In this document: positions 19,700 to 30,397 of the stretch, one piece after another | Position numbering within the stretch: position 1 is the first letter of the stretch | Layout: each line of letters opens with the position of its first letter | Assembly (NCBI RefSeq): GCF_022605725.1 | Contig: NC_065551.1 | Coordinates: 8,184,001-8,248,000 of the forward strand | Origin: Anthonomus grandis grandis | Lineage: Eukaryota; Arthropoda; Insecta; Coleoptera; Curculionidae | Direction of reading: 5' to 3' | Length of the DNA stretch: 64,000 nt | Notes under the pieces: model-generated | What the model was told of the DNA's origin: nothing | What the model saw: only the letters and a program-made list of their open reading frames with translations | The model's database searches: none | Program-made: the position numbers and the translations under genes

Positions 19700-20770
19700 T
19701 ATAATACATACTTATATTAATTTCTAATTTAAAAAAAAACTCGGATTTACTTCCGAAACCTTAGTATTAAGATAGAGGAACATGGTTCATTTAAAATGGA
19801 TTTTGATGGTCTCTCAGATAATTCAATAATATACAGGCTCTTCCATAAAAAAAAAAACTTTTCGGCATTTTCGTACCTAGTGGTAAAATTATAAATTTTA
19901 AGCATATAAGAATATATCATCCATTTTCTTCAAAACGCCAAACAAATACTTCAAAAAATAAACACAAAAACAAAGTCTCACTTTTAAAGTTCGATACATA
20001 AAACAAAATTCACTTTAAAGTAAGATTTAGACGGTGTTTTTTTTTATTTTCAAAAATATAAGTGTATTCAAAACAAATCCAACACAAAAAACCTTGATAA
20101 AAATTTATACAAAAAAAAATTCTAAATCAAAAAATTAGATTAGGCCAAATCGGTCGAACTGGAAATTCCAGAGACCTTTTAGATGCTCAATCGAGAATTC
20201 GTAGGCAACTGCAACTCTCTTACTTTAAAATCTAGAAGCCCTCGAGTCTATTAGAAAATATTTGCTTTAACTACCTAACTACTTAAATTATAGCCGTATA
20301 GCACACTATACTAACGATTGACGCCTTTTACAAGCTTAGCGACCTAGTTACAATAACATAACATTCAACAATAACATTCAACGTAACCAGAATACTAAAC
20401 AAAAATGAAATATACATCAGTCAGAAGCTTAAAGCTTTCCATCAACGTAGACTGATTACAATTGATTCCAGACTAGCTCAAATCAATACGTACCCTTCAG
20501 TTCTTCCGTTATTTAAATCACGTACCCGTTACATGAACTTTAATAATTTTAATACACCAGACTTTAATCAATATGAACGATATCCTACTTAGAAGATGAT
20601 CAGAATTACTATTCGTATAATAACGACAGTCTGTTTTACGTGACTGTACGACGATGACCTAAGCCCACACTTGAACAGAACCTTCTCTAAATCCACTTCT
20701 TCCCGTCAATAAATGCAAATCCTCCTTCAACGAATTAAAACAATAGCAACCCACTAAATAAAAACTATAT
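19700..20770. other. TTC17: TTC17 intron 2 sequence, nothing firm
   Basis: AT-rich. A plus-strand reading near 20400-20590 (KIYISQKLKAFHQRRLITID, then SRLAQINTYPSVLPLFKSRT) is open for about 60 codons but I do not recognise it. It may be the remnant of the 5' part of the Penelope-like element that follows, or of another element. Confidence 0.4.
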
Positions 20771-20773
20771 CCC

Positions 20774-21522
20774 ATGAACCCTAAAACACCTCCATTATAT
20801 GGGTTGCCAAAAGTCCATAAAACTAGCATGCCAATTAGACCTGTGGTTTCCTTTGTTGACTCCCCTTGTTACCAGTTATCATCTTGGCTTAACAACGTTC
20901 TTAGAAATGTCTCAAACTTCAAAGCGCCATATTCTGTAACAAATTCAGTGAATTTTGCCAAAAGCATTCAGAATGTTCACGTTCCAGATACAGCCCAGCT
21001 TATATCGCTAGACGTGAAAAACTTATTTCCAAGCATTCCACCCGCTGATTGTCTGGTCTTAGTCAAAGATCTTCTCAGGGGAAAACTTGATTCACTCTTG
21101 GTGGAAAATCTACTTTTGCTCCTTTCTACTGTGTTAGATCAAAATTTTTTCCAATTTAACAACCGTTTTTTCAAACAAAAAGAAGGACTAGCAATGGGCT
21201 TCTTGTATCGCCATTTCTTAGTGAAGTATTTCTTAGTAACTTAGAAACAAAAATAATGAGCAGTAATTTTAAAAATAACATCATCTTTTATAAACGGTAT
21301 GTGGATGATATATGTTTGATTGGGAATGGAAGTGAGGTAGAGCTTACAAATTTCCATAATTATGTCAACTCTCTTCACTCTAAAATTGAGTTCACAATCG
21401 AACGGGAACAGAACAACACCTTACCATTCTTAGATTTATTACTTAAGAGGGAAAGAAATAAGATATCCTTTGAAATATTTCGTAAACAAGCAACAACAGA
21501 TAATATTATACAATATAATTAA
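20774..21522 (+). pseudogene. Penelope-like reverse transcriptase
   Basis: The first piece (20774-21244) shows LYGLPKVHKTSMPIRPVVSF, the conserved start of the Penelope-like RT, then SLDVKNLFPSIPPADCL (fingers and palm motif A) and FFKQKEGLAMGF, where the family has Q.G..MG.P.S. The reading breaks there. The second piece (21256-21522) gives the catalytic box FYKRYVDDICLIGNGSEVE, then EFTIEREQNNTLPFLDLLLK. Motif A aspartate and the DD pair are both present. A frameshift or small deletion near 21210-21250 and a stop at 21520 break the enzyme. Confidence 0.9.
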
Positions 21523-21899
21523 ACATCACTGTCCACACATAAATTTGCTGCTTTCCATTCTTTATTTTACAGACTTTTTAACATCCCACTTTCTCGTGAA
21601 GCTTTTAAAAAAGAATTCCTTACCATTAAACAACTAGTAGTCAGTAACATTTTCCCTCTTAAACCTATATATAAAATGTATTTTCAGTATGTGAACAAGT
21701 ATAAATTATCATTTAATTTTATCAGACAACAAACAAACTATATCAAAACTTTTAGGTCCACATTTTGGACCAATTTCGTCACAACTATCCCGCTTTTTTT
21801 CTCCCTTTGGCATAACCCCAGCTTTTAAAATCAATAATACATTAAAAAGACATTAATTAAAACTAAAGATAAACTACCCCCGCTATCTTCTCCAGGAGT

Positions 21900-22215
21900 T
21901 TATGAGATTAGGTGTAAAGAGTGCCCTGCAGTGTACGTCGGCCAGTCTGGTAGGAAGATTTCTACTAGGATTAGTGAAAACAAGGCCCAATATAATAAAT
22001 TTAAAAATACCGAAATCACAGTGACCAGATCAGCTTTTGCTAATCACCTCCTCGACTCCAAACATAATTTTCCTGACAGCCAAAATATAAAAATACTGCA
22101 TGAATGCAACAAAAGTAAAAAACTAGACTTGTTGGAGACAATGGAGATTGTCTCGCTTTTAAAAGCCCAGATCTGTCCTGTGTTAATGAAAGGTTTGATT
22201 TTGATGGCCACTTAG
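21900..22215 (+). pseudogene. Penelope-like GIY-YIG endonuclease
   Basis: The domain nicks the target DNA for insertion. The reading contains GVYEIRCKECPAVYVGQSGR, where YEI and YVGQ stand for the GIY and YIG motifs, then KISTRISENKAQYN (the usual RI.EH is altered) and SAFANHLLDSKHNF with a conserved histidine. LLETMEIVSLLK follows near the C-terminus. It is in the correct position 3' of the reverse transcriptase. Confidence 0.85.
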
Positions 22216-22430
22216 TTTTTAATAACCTTAAGTAGTTCTAGACTCTTAAATGATGGTTAGATTTCTAAAATGTATAAAGTGATTTGATTGTTTAGTTGAG
22301 TTCTGTGTACATAGATAGTGCCACTTTATTGTAAGCTTTGTTTACTTATATGTCAGGTGTTTTGTGTATGTTATGGTAAGTTTTTGTTGAATTCTGCTTT
22401 TTTCGGGTTACATAATTTTAATTATTGTTT

Positions 22431-22469
22431 AGGTCTGATGATGCTCTAGTCGAGCGAAACATATAACCT
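22431..22469 (+). ncRNA. Hammerhead ribozyme motif of Penelope-like element
   Basis: Stem I AGGT (22431-22434) pairs with ACCT (22466-22469). CTGATGA (22435-22441) is followed by stem II GCTC/GAGC with loop TAGTC (22443-22455), GAAA (22456-22459), then CATA TA, with cleavage expected after 22465. The short stem III is nearly the palindrome CATG, with one change. It lies about 215 bases after the GIY-YIG domain, where Penelope-like elements carry hammerheads. Confidence 0.75.
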
Positions 22470-22504
22470 TCGTAATTTTATTAAATGTATTTGTGATGCT
22501 GTAG

Positions 22505-22890
22505 ATTTCGTGTTTTTTACCTTTTATAAAAGAATTAAAACAAGCCTTAATTTAGGACCTTATCTTGACACATCCTTATTTCGAAGAAACTTTCTTACTC
22601 AACACCGATGCAAGCGCATTTATCAAAAATCAGGCAAGGTAGGATTGCTAAAAGATTTTCCAATAGTATTTGGCTCGAGAAGCTTCTGTAACCTAAAAGC
22701 AAGGATTCAACAATCGAGAGAGAATTTCTCGCTCGTGTGGGTTGTGAAATACTTCCGCCCTTATCTCTCTCTATGGCCCAAAATTTACTTTAGTAACTGA
22801 TCATCGACCTCTAACTTGGCTATTTTCTATTAAACACCAAGGTATCCGATTAGCTAAATGGCGTTTAAAACTTGAGAAATACTAGGCATT
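22505..22890 (+). pseudogene. Gypsy-type LTR element RNase H scrap
   Basis: The reading includes KVGLLKDFPIVFGSRSFCNL, like the family form GPIGKDLPIAYASRTLN, then ENFSLVWVVKYFRPYLSLW. In the next frame comes VTDHRPLTWLFSIKHQGIRL followed by AKWRLKLEKY. These are the RNase H part of a Ty3/Gypsy polymerase. Nothing else of the element, including long terminal repeats, is seen nearby. A frameshift near 22780 separates the two parts. Confidence 0.8.
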
Positions 22891-22959
22891 GAAAATATTG
22901 TTTTTGAAAGCATAACATACATATGATACTCAAGACAAGTAGGACATTAAAAAATACTA

Positions 22960-23400
22960 TGACTACATTCATTGTTGAAGAACCTCTTGGGTGTTGTAAA
23001 ATACCCCCTACACAAAGTAAAGGTTAAACTTTTTGTTTAAAAAAATTAATGGGCAAATTTTTTATGTCTGTTGATAACTTGTTACACAGTTTAACTGCCA
23101 TAAACTCCGGGCGATCCTGGCACTTAGATAGGCGACAACAGGTAGGCACAATATTATTTGAATATCTGGTTTCATAATTTTGGACATTACCATGGGTTAA
23201 AAATTGACACTCAAATTTTTTTACAGTAAGCACACACTCCAGAATATAAACTGATGGAAGAGTAAGTATATTTAATTTTTTTTAAAACTATCCTGCAGTG
23301 ATCCCTAAAACCTATACCTGCTACCTGCTAGGATCCTAATGGCCTTGTGCTGTAGAGAAAACAATCTTAAAGCCGAGGATGCCCCTCTCACCCCCCCCCC
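22960..23400 (-). pseudogene. LINE ORF2 C-terminus
   Basis: On the minus strand the order is LQHKAIRILAGSRYRF near 23360-23300, a short linker, and from 23233 to 23024 VQNYETRYSNNIVPTCCRLS, KCQDRPEFMAVKLCNKLSTD and IKNLPINFFKQKV. The motif set (Q..AIRII.G, H.YETR...., G...YN.LP..IK) is typical of the tail of Jockey/CR1-type ORF2. No polymerase core is attached. Confidence 0.75.
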
Positions 23401-24830
23401 TCCCCTTCCCAGATTACAAGACCTACATCATAAAATAATCAAAGACATTTATATTTATACATTTTCATTTTAAAAAGTTGTTAGATCGTCCAGAGCAAAT
23501 CCATTAGGAATAGGAAATACCTTATAATTCTATTACCCTATAATCTGAAAACACTAGTTCCACATCTATTTTATACATCATTCATATCATCTACATTATA
23601 CTGGGACTATTTTGACAAATCTGAAATTTACTGTATAGAAAACAATTTAGAATTACCTATTTTAGAGTTATTTAGCTTCATATTTACCGACAAAAAAATT
23701 AAAATGAGAATTTGTGAGGATTTAGTCCAAACCCACATAAGCCTTCTTAACCAAAGTTACAACTTAGTAAACATAAAATTTAAAGAAATCATTGCCGACA
23801 CTAAAAATTATTCCTTTTGAAGAAACTGTGGTGTTATAAACGAAATTGGTACCATCTAGAAATCCATTACTGGTAATCTAGATGCCTCGGATGGTGAATA
23901 CTGCAATAGTATCGAGAATGACGAAATGCAATTTGATAAAAAAATCAAATAACCGTAACTACTTTTGTTATTAAGAACTTTAATACAACAATACAAAAGT
24001 TGCACAACGAACATATAACAAAAATGCCATATATAATATAATAAGACTAAGAAACTTGAAAATTCTATCCCGAATCTTTCTAATACTACAGCTTATTATA
24101 CTGGGGAAATAGGAGTTTTCAATAATTATGAATCTCTTATTGAGACTTGCTGATGCCTTTATTGAAGAACCTAAATAATCTAAATTCCATCACGTTTGCA
24201 CCACTTTAAATTCTACAGAGTTTCATTATTACACCAGTTGGTTTAATCAGCTTCCTTAAACAAATGTCTCAAGCAATAAAAAAAAACAATTTACCTTTAC
24301 CAGTTTATTCGTCTAATATGGGTCAATATCTTGACCTAATTAATTTTATTCAACCTATATCAACAATAATACCATCAATATCAGTTAAATGAGATGAGAT
24401 TCGATGCTTTATATCTTTGCAAAATGTAGGACACTGTAATAGTTTAGAACGGTCAAGAAATCTGTCTGGACACAATCTCATCCAATCAATAGAGACGCAA
24501 TCTGTGAAGCGCAACTCTTGAAACAGAATGCCCAATTAGTACCACAAACATGCCAAGTTGATGTTCTTCTAGCCTAAGGTTATAACTTTCAAAAAATAGA
24601 TTAAGACTTACAGTAAATAGTATACAGCAACTTCAATCCTGTTGTAGAGCCTTCATTGGGAGCACTAGTGTACAAGAAAAATATGTTGTTAAAATCTATC
24701 AAAATGTCAACTACAAAACTCATCCTACTTATTCCCTATAAAAGTTGTGAGCATCTACCAATTAAGAGCAAATTCCAGATTTTTAAGCCTTAAAACTAAG
24801 TAGAATCAATGCAAACGACATATTTGCAAC
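23401..24830. other. TTC17: Unassigned stretch of TTC17 intron 2
   Basis: A C-rich run (about 23390-23405) marks the left edge. A plus-strand reading near 23560-23790 with EIYCIENNLELPILELFSF and a minus-strand reading of 61 codons (24535-24350, with RFTDCVSIDWMRLCPDRFLD) are open but unrecognised. No terminal repeats are visible. Confidence 0.4.
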
Positions 24831-24834
24831 AATA

Positions 24835-25255
24835 TTAATTCAACAATAGAGTTCAACATAAACTGGATCTTGTGACGGACCTTGCGATACCATGGCTTGA
24901 AATTGGTAATTGCCTGATTTCTACTCGCGACTCTCGGACATTAATTGACCATGCTAACTCAAATTTAAATTTTAAACTGTCTTTTATTAAATAACATTCA
25001 ATTATTAGGTTTATTTGTAGTACTACAACGTGATTAACGTATCTTTGGATTTGACGAAGAATTCTCGGATTCCCGGCTCATAAACAAAAATTATAACAAT
25101 TTTCTGGACCGTGCCCAACAAAACACAACTTAGAACGAAACTATAATAAGCCGTGGATTAATAATATTAATAGTGAAGGATAAAAATAGCGAGTAGAATG
25201 AGACTTTTTATTTAAACGCCATAAAATATTTCCTAAAAGTGTATCAGCCACCGAT
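24835..25255 (+). pseudogene. Possible LINE endonuclease-RT linker
   Basis: Plus-strand readings in shifting frames include LDLVTDLAIPWLEIGNCLIS near 24850-24920 and KPWINNINSEG near 25150-25185. The latter resembles the KPWIN....S.R linker between the endonuclease and reverse transcriptase domains of LINEs. The evidence is short and the call is tentative. Confidence 0.35.
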
Positions 25256-25269
25256 ATAATGATGATGCT

Positions 25270-25760
25270 TCTGTAAAAAATCTCATAAAATCAGCATATA
25301 TAAGAATAGAATGGTCAAGATGATCGAAAGCTTTCGAGAAATCTGTATAGACTACATCAACTTGAGAATTATCATTTATAGATTCTGATATAAATTCCGT
25401 GATCATAATAAGATTAGTAGTATCTGCCCTTCATGAAGCCCTAGTGTCTATAAGATATTTTATAGGAAAGTATAATGCTGAATGAAGGACCCGCTGAAAA
25501 ACTTTAGAAAAGTTGTAAATAAGTGTAACTGGCCGATAGTTATTCATAAGATTTTTATAATTTTTTTATGAACAGGAATAATTTTAGATTTTTTCCAGAG
25601 CAGAGGAAATTTTCCAGTTCTGAGGGCAAGATTAAACAACATTGTTAGGGGTTTACAAAAAGCATACGCACAGTCAAATATAAGAAATGCAGTTATTTAA
25701 TCAGGTCCAACTATGGCTTTGGGCTTAACTGATTTTAAAGCTCTTAGTACTTCATTTTCT
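25270..25760 (-). pseudogene. LINE RT N-terminal half
   Basis: The minus strand has, in order, an unfolded region with the motif NNYRPVTLIYNFSKVFQRVL near 25540-25480, TNLIMITEFISESINDNSQV near 25410-25360, and VDVVYTDFSKAFDHLDHSIL near 25350-25300. The last is RT motif A. The part with the FADD box is absent. Confidence 0.7.
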
Positions 25761-26299
25761 GTAAAAGATGTGATGTTAATAGTATTAGAATGTGAGTTTA
25801 TATGAATGATCAATGTCTGATTTTATTTGTGTGCGTAAGTTGCGAAAGTTACTTAAGTCGTTGATTAGCAGAACGCTTATATTCTTTCCAGGCTCTATGT
25901 TTTTGTTTAATTAGTCTTAGTATTTGTGGAGTAAACCATGGCGGATATGTACGCTTTCTTTTCGAGGTTTTAGAAACATATTTATCTAGATAAGAATAAA
26001 TTTTCTGATAAAAAAGACACCTGCATTGACATTCTCAACAGAGTAGAGCATATCCCAATTTATTTCCAGGATACTAGTGTTAGGTATTCTAAGATCAGCT
26101 TTTTGAAAATTATAGAAGACATTTTCTACTTTAAGATGATTGTGAAATTATTTATTAGAAATGGTTTTAAATTTTATAAGAAGTGAGGGATAAAAAATAT
26201 ACTCTTTTAACAAAAAATCGTGGCATCTTTCAACGGAACAAAACTCAGGAGTTGGCGAAATAACGAAATCTAGTAACCGCTCTTAAAAATTATATATTA

Positions 26300-26830
26300 A
26301 ATTAAGTTACTGCATCTTTTCTATTTTAGTTTCTCGTATTATTATACTCGGTTAAGTTAAAATCACCAAACAATATTACCTTAGCCTGATAAAGATATGT
26401 TAAGGTCGCAAGATATTTATATAATAATTCGTACGTCTCAATATTTTGATTTGGGGGTATATATACGAGAATGGTGTATAGGCAGCTAGTGTCACTATTT
26501 TTATTCTTATTATGTCAACAATATTATAGATCGATTGAGGGAGCAATAACTTTAAATTAGAGACCGCAAAATTCTGCCTAATAGCAAGCATTACACGCCC
26601 CACGATTGTCACTCTTTCCGCGTATTTTCCATCGCATCTGTACACAGAATATTCATGTGAGAAAAGTTCTGAATCGGAAATGCTCATTTAGCATTTCCGA
26701 TCACAAATGAATCATTTAGCCACGTTTCGGATATAGCAAAAATATCAAAGTCGCAGGTTAAAATTGCACTATAAAAAGATTATATTGTATATGTTTTCGT
26801 TCGTAGACCTCTAATATTCTAATAATAAAT
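26300..26830 (-). pseudogene. LINE APE-type endonuclease domain
   Basis: The reading NIRGLRTKTYTI begins near 26818. It is followed by FDIFAISETWLND (26750-26715), the conserved ET-L motif, then ISDSELFSHEYSVYRCD and VMLAIRQNFAVSNLKLL. The domain nicks target DNA. A short perfect palindrome (26673-26701) is inserted between WLNDS and SISDSEL and breaks the frame. The following DFN-type motif is seen only weakly, in NIVDIIRIKIVTLAAYTPFS and beyond. Confidence 0.8.
26673..26701. repeat. 12-bp perfect palindrome in LINE endonuclease
   Basis: Arms atcggaaatgct (26673-26684) and agcatttccgat (26690-26701) flank the loop cattt. Removing one arm with the loop would bring the WLND and SISDSEL motifs of the endonuclease close together. 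It therefore looks like a local inverted duplication that arose in the element. Confidence 0.85.
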
Positions 26831-27160
26831 GCGAAGGTAACTGTGAGGCTGTTGCTGCCACCGGGCAGTCTGGGATAATTTAACAGACGAGTTGCTTGAA
26901 GAGGGAGATGCAAAGAAGACGTTATGGTGGAAGGGAGCGCGTGATCTTAGTTGCTACAGAATGGACTCAAAAATATTGCAAAATGCATGACAAACATATT
27001 TGTTCCAGACAGCGTGATTGGTGTCTATATCCACTTTAAATTTGTTTTTAAGAGAACAGCAGTTTACTCATTTATAATTGTTAGCACGAGATATGCAATC
27101 TTTAACTTGATGGGGTTTAGGCACAATTTCAAGTGGCATTATTTTTACAAAATTTAAGGT

Positions 27161-28010
27161 CTAAATTTTTAGTCTATTGTTATTTAAGACTATTGTATGT
27201 GATAACATCCAACTGTAGATAAGCCTGAAATATATTGGCGTTATTTTTAGTGGGCCAGATTTTAAAACGCTTAATACAAATGAATTAGTAAAAATATTAT
27301 TATTTTGAGCCCTAATAAAGTTCTGGAGATCTTGCTTTGAATACTCTTTGAAAATCTGATAGTCCCGCGATGGTAACTTTTGGCTCTGCAAACTTAAGTT
27401 CTTGTATTTTATAGTCCTCTGTAAGTCTCTTAAGTCTTTTCTCTGCAAGATTCATAACTATAATAGAGCTAATAGAATCAGCTGTCAAAAGAATACCTCT
27501 ATCTGCGATATTCCGAACTTTGCTTAGTTAAATGTTTTCGTGTGCTGGATTGATGTGAGTTAAGAAATCTGTCTTCGTCAGAGTGTTATCTTGATTAGTA
27601 TTTTTTGGCCTAACAATTCTCGATTGCTTGTTACCGATCTCAACATAGCTTGGTTGAACAGAAGTTTGCTTTGGTTGTGTTTCAACAAGAATTCTTTTAA
27701 GCCTGGAATCCATGGAGTGTACAATAGAATCCATAACTGAAGATATATTTTCCTCGATGATGTCCTTTAAAGAGTACTTAATTACCTCCCAGGAAAGGGT
27801 TTTATTTATGGACTCTTTAATTGTATTTTTAATGTCCATGTCAGCAACATTTCTGCACATTGGGTAACACCAGTGTAGCCCTGGGACCGTAGATAATAAA
27901 TTTGCTGCTTCACTGGGTATTCTCATACAATCAAGGTCATATCAATTTTGGGAGCTGGACGCTGATGCATTACAAAAACCACGCTGAGACATGATGTTTT
28001 GTTTCTGTCT
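27161..28010 (-). pseudogene. LINE ORF1 with half PHD-like finger
   Basis: The upper part (27926-27528) reads CMRIPSEAANLLSTVPGLHW and CYPMCRNVAD. This matches the second half of a PHD-type zinc finger used in the ORF1 of several insect LINEs; the first cysteines are not readable. A helical region IKYSLKDIIEENISSVMDSI follows. In a second frame, the segment 27520-27340 reads VRNIADRGILLTADSISSII and VMNLAEKRLKRLTEDYKIQE, similar to the RNA-binding part of gag-like ORF1 proteins. Frameshifts separate these. Confidence 0.65.
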
Positions 28011-28557
28011 TGCTCATATATACATAATAGAATCAGAACCATGCGACGTCGATAGATTCAGATTCAGATTCAGTATATATTACGGTAATTAACCAATTTA
28101 CAAAATAAATATAGTATATAAAATATTCAACAAAATAAAATTTTATATGGCAATAAAGCACTCGAAGTATTAGTACTATCATTAAATATCTAGCATAAAT
28201 AACAGATAACAGGTAACATCAATAAAATTAAATAAAATATAAGGACAACAATGGTTTAAAACAGAGTTCAATAGAAAAACTTCAATAGAAAAGAAGACAC
28301 ACTTTAAGCAAAGTCAAGATATAAAATTATATTGCACTTAAGCAGATTTTAAAACTCGTTGAAGTGAACTCAGAGAACAATGAAACAAATCTATACTGAC
28401 ACTATTTAAGTTAATCATCATTCTACCTATTGCACAGTTTTCACCATACAGTGTACGATGTTGTCAAGGTAGAATAATCTAGTCTGCCTGAGCACTGTAG
28501 TAGGAGGAACATTTAAATTAAGCTGACACAACAACTCAGGAGACTGTATTACATTGT

Positions 28558-29310
28558 TCATACAAGAATTATACAAGATACAAGAATCTTGTATGTTGTG
28601 ACAATATCACAGTTTTTACGTCGAGTCTCCAACTTTTCAATGTTCAGCAATCTATACATATCACTGTAATTAATATCAATACAAGGAATATTAGGCTTGT
28701 AAGCAATGTATCTTATGAATTTACGTTGAACTTTTTCTAGACACATTATATATTTACCATAATAAGGTGACAATATACATGAATTCGACTCAAGTTGACT
28801 GCGAACCAATGAAAAATACAAAAGTTTGATGGAATCAATACTGCTGAAATCATGAGTGTGCCTCTTAATAAAACCCAACATTTTGTAAGCCTTATTACGC
28901 AGGTTTTCAATATTTTTTGAAAAAATTAGCCTGCAATCAAAAAGCACCCCAAGATCACGTATCTCTGATACCTTCTCAATAAGTGAACTCATTAGATGGT
29001 ACTGATGAAATGGTGGACTAAAACTCCTGGTAAATTGAATATATTTGCATTTTTTAGCATTTAGGACCATTCTATTGTTCTTGCACCATAATTCAAATTT
29101 GTGAAGATCAGAACAAAGTTCATGATGTGCCAAGTTACTGTCTATAATTCTAAAAATCTTAACATCATCAGCAAAAAGCAACACATTACAATAATCAAAA
29201 CAATGAACAACATCATTAATAAAAAGATTAAATAAAAAAGGGGCAAGATGGGCACCCTGAGGAACCCCAGAAGTCACTGGAAAAGGACTAGAATAAAAGT
29301 GTGAATTTTT
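28558..29310 (-). pseudogene. LINE reverse transcriptase, 3' half
   Basis: The reading contains SPFPVTSGVPQGAHLAPFLF and NLFINDVVHCF, then the catalytic box VLLFADDVKIFRIIDSNLAH and the tail motifs NNRMVLNAKKCKYIQF, IRDLGVLFDCRLIFSKNIEN, and LLYFSLVRSQLESNSCILSP. It ends near CDIVTTYKIL. It is open for about 250 codons. This half is relatively well preserved and closely related to the LINEs at 29312 and 60355. Confidence 0.9.
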
Positions 29311-29311
29311 A

Positions 29312-30113
29312 ATGTTTGCTGATGACCTCAAACTTTTCTTGGTTATTATGAATGAACTCGATATCAGCCTCTTACAGAAAGATCTTGATGGCCTTTCTCT
29401 GTGGTGCCAAAATAATTTGTTGGATTTGAATATTAATAAATGCTTCCAAATTTCATTTCATAGGAATAAAAGTAGGATACGGCCAGAAACTTCAATTAAA
29501 GGATGTTGCTAAGGATTTAGGAACACTGTTTGACACGAAATTAAACTTCTGCAATCATATAGACCAAATAGTAGTAAAAGCTAATAGAATGTTGGGTTTT
29601 ACGCTTAGAAATTGTGAGGGGTTATCATTGCAGGCTGTCAAATCTGTATATGTGGGATTGGTACGATCACAGCTTGAGTATGGCTCAATTATCTGGACTC
29701 CCCAGTATAATGTCTATAAGTCAGTACTGGAGAGTGTGCAGAACAAATTTTTAAAATATTATAACTACATGTTTAATTTGGATCTTATTGCTAATCATGA
29801 TTATTCCCAAATATTGAATTATGTTTTGTTTTTGGATAAAAGAAGAACAATGTTTGACATCTGTTTTATCTATTATAAGTTGTTGAATGGTGTTATATCT
29901 TGTCCGGATTTACTTTCCCAGGTTAAATTTTCTATTCCTCAGAGAACACTTAGACAAAATAATTTATTTCATATTGGGTTCCATAGAACCAATTATGGTA
30001 AAAACTCTTTTTTGGTGAGATCTCTAGATTTTTTGGATCGGGAGGAGAGGCTAGATGTTTTTGGCAATTCATACGGGTCTTTTAAGTATTGTTCAATTAA
30101 TATTTTTAATTAA
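29312..30113 (+). pseudogene. LINE RT C-terminal part
   Basis: First piece (29312-29512): FADDLKLFLVIMNELDISLL, then DGLSLWCQNNLLDLNINKC. Between the pieces, in another frame near 29505-29590, lies DLGTLFDTKLNFCNHIDQIV. Second piece (29589-30113): MLGFTLRNCEGLSLQAVKSV, VGLVRSQLEYGSIIWTPQYN, RTMFDICFIYYKLLNGVISC and the end SLDFLDREERLDVFGNSYGS. A frameshift near 29500 divides them. Confidence 0.88.
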
Positions 30114-30347
30114 TATGTTGTTTGATGGGTAAACCAAGTGAGAATTTATGTTCCTAATCTGTTAGTTAATACAAAGATATTTTTTTTGTTTATTTACTTT
30201 AGAGTCTTTTTTTTTAGTTAAGTACTTTAACTCTTAATAGTTTAAGTAAGGATTATTAATTATTGACATAACTGTATTTTATAATTTATTTTTTTTGTAA
30301 TGGGGGTTTCCCGTTAAATAAATAAAAAAATTAAAAAAAAAAAAGTT
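29312..30347 (+). mobile_element. 5'-truncated LINE inserted in a LINE
   Basis: It begins directly at the RT catalytic box (FADDLKLF) and ends with a 3' untranslated region and an A-rich tail (aaataaataaaaaaattaaa onwards, 30318-30347). It is inserted, in opposite orientation, in the LINE at 28055-31140. Severe 5' truncation is typical of target-primed reverse transcription. No clear target-site duplication was found by eye. Confidence 0.88.
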
Positions 30348-30397
30348 ATTTATCTTTACAATCTGTGTTCTCCAGACAGATATGACTTCAACCAGGC

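Larger units (their letters stand above)
20774..22500 (+). mobile_element. Penelope-like element, 5'-truncated
   Basis: The order is reverse transcriptase (20774-21522), a decayed linker (21523-21900), a GIY-YIG-type endonuclease (21900-22215) and a 3' region with a hammerhead motif at 22431-22469. This order and the ribozyme are diagnostic for Penelope-like elements. The copy lies in TTC17 intron 2, antisense to the gene. It is inactive. Confidence 0.88.
25260..28020 (-). mobile_element. LINE with ORF1, endonuclease and partial RT
   Basis: Reading down from 28020: ORF1 (28010-27160), endonuclease (26830-26300), a linker, and the first half of the reverse transcriptase (about 25760-25270), where it is cut off. 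Total about 2.75 kb. The 3' half is missing. It is in TTC17 intron 2, in the gene's own orientation. Confidence 0.8.

Noticed and set aside
19825..19850. acaggctcttccat as a mariner-type end
   Set aside because: No matching inverted end or transposase piece was found, so the resemblance is too short to annotate.
23385..23410. C-rich run as a regulatory or origin signal
   Set aside because: It is a simple low-complexity run at the edge of LINE sequence, without further structure.
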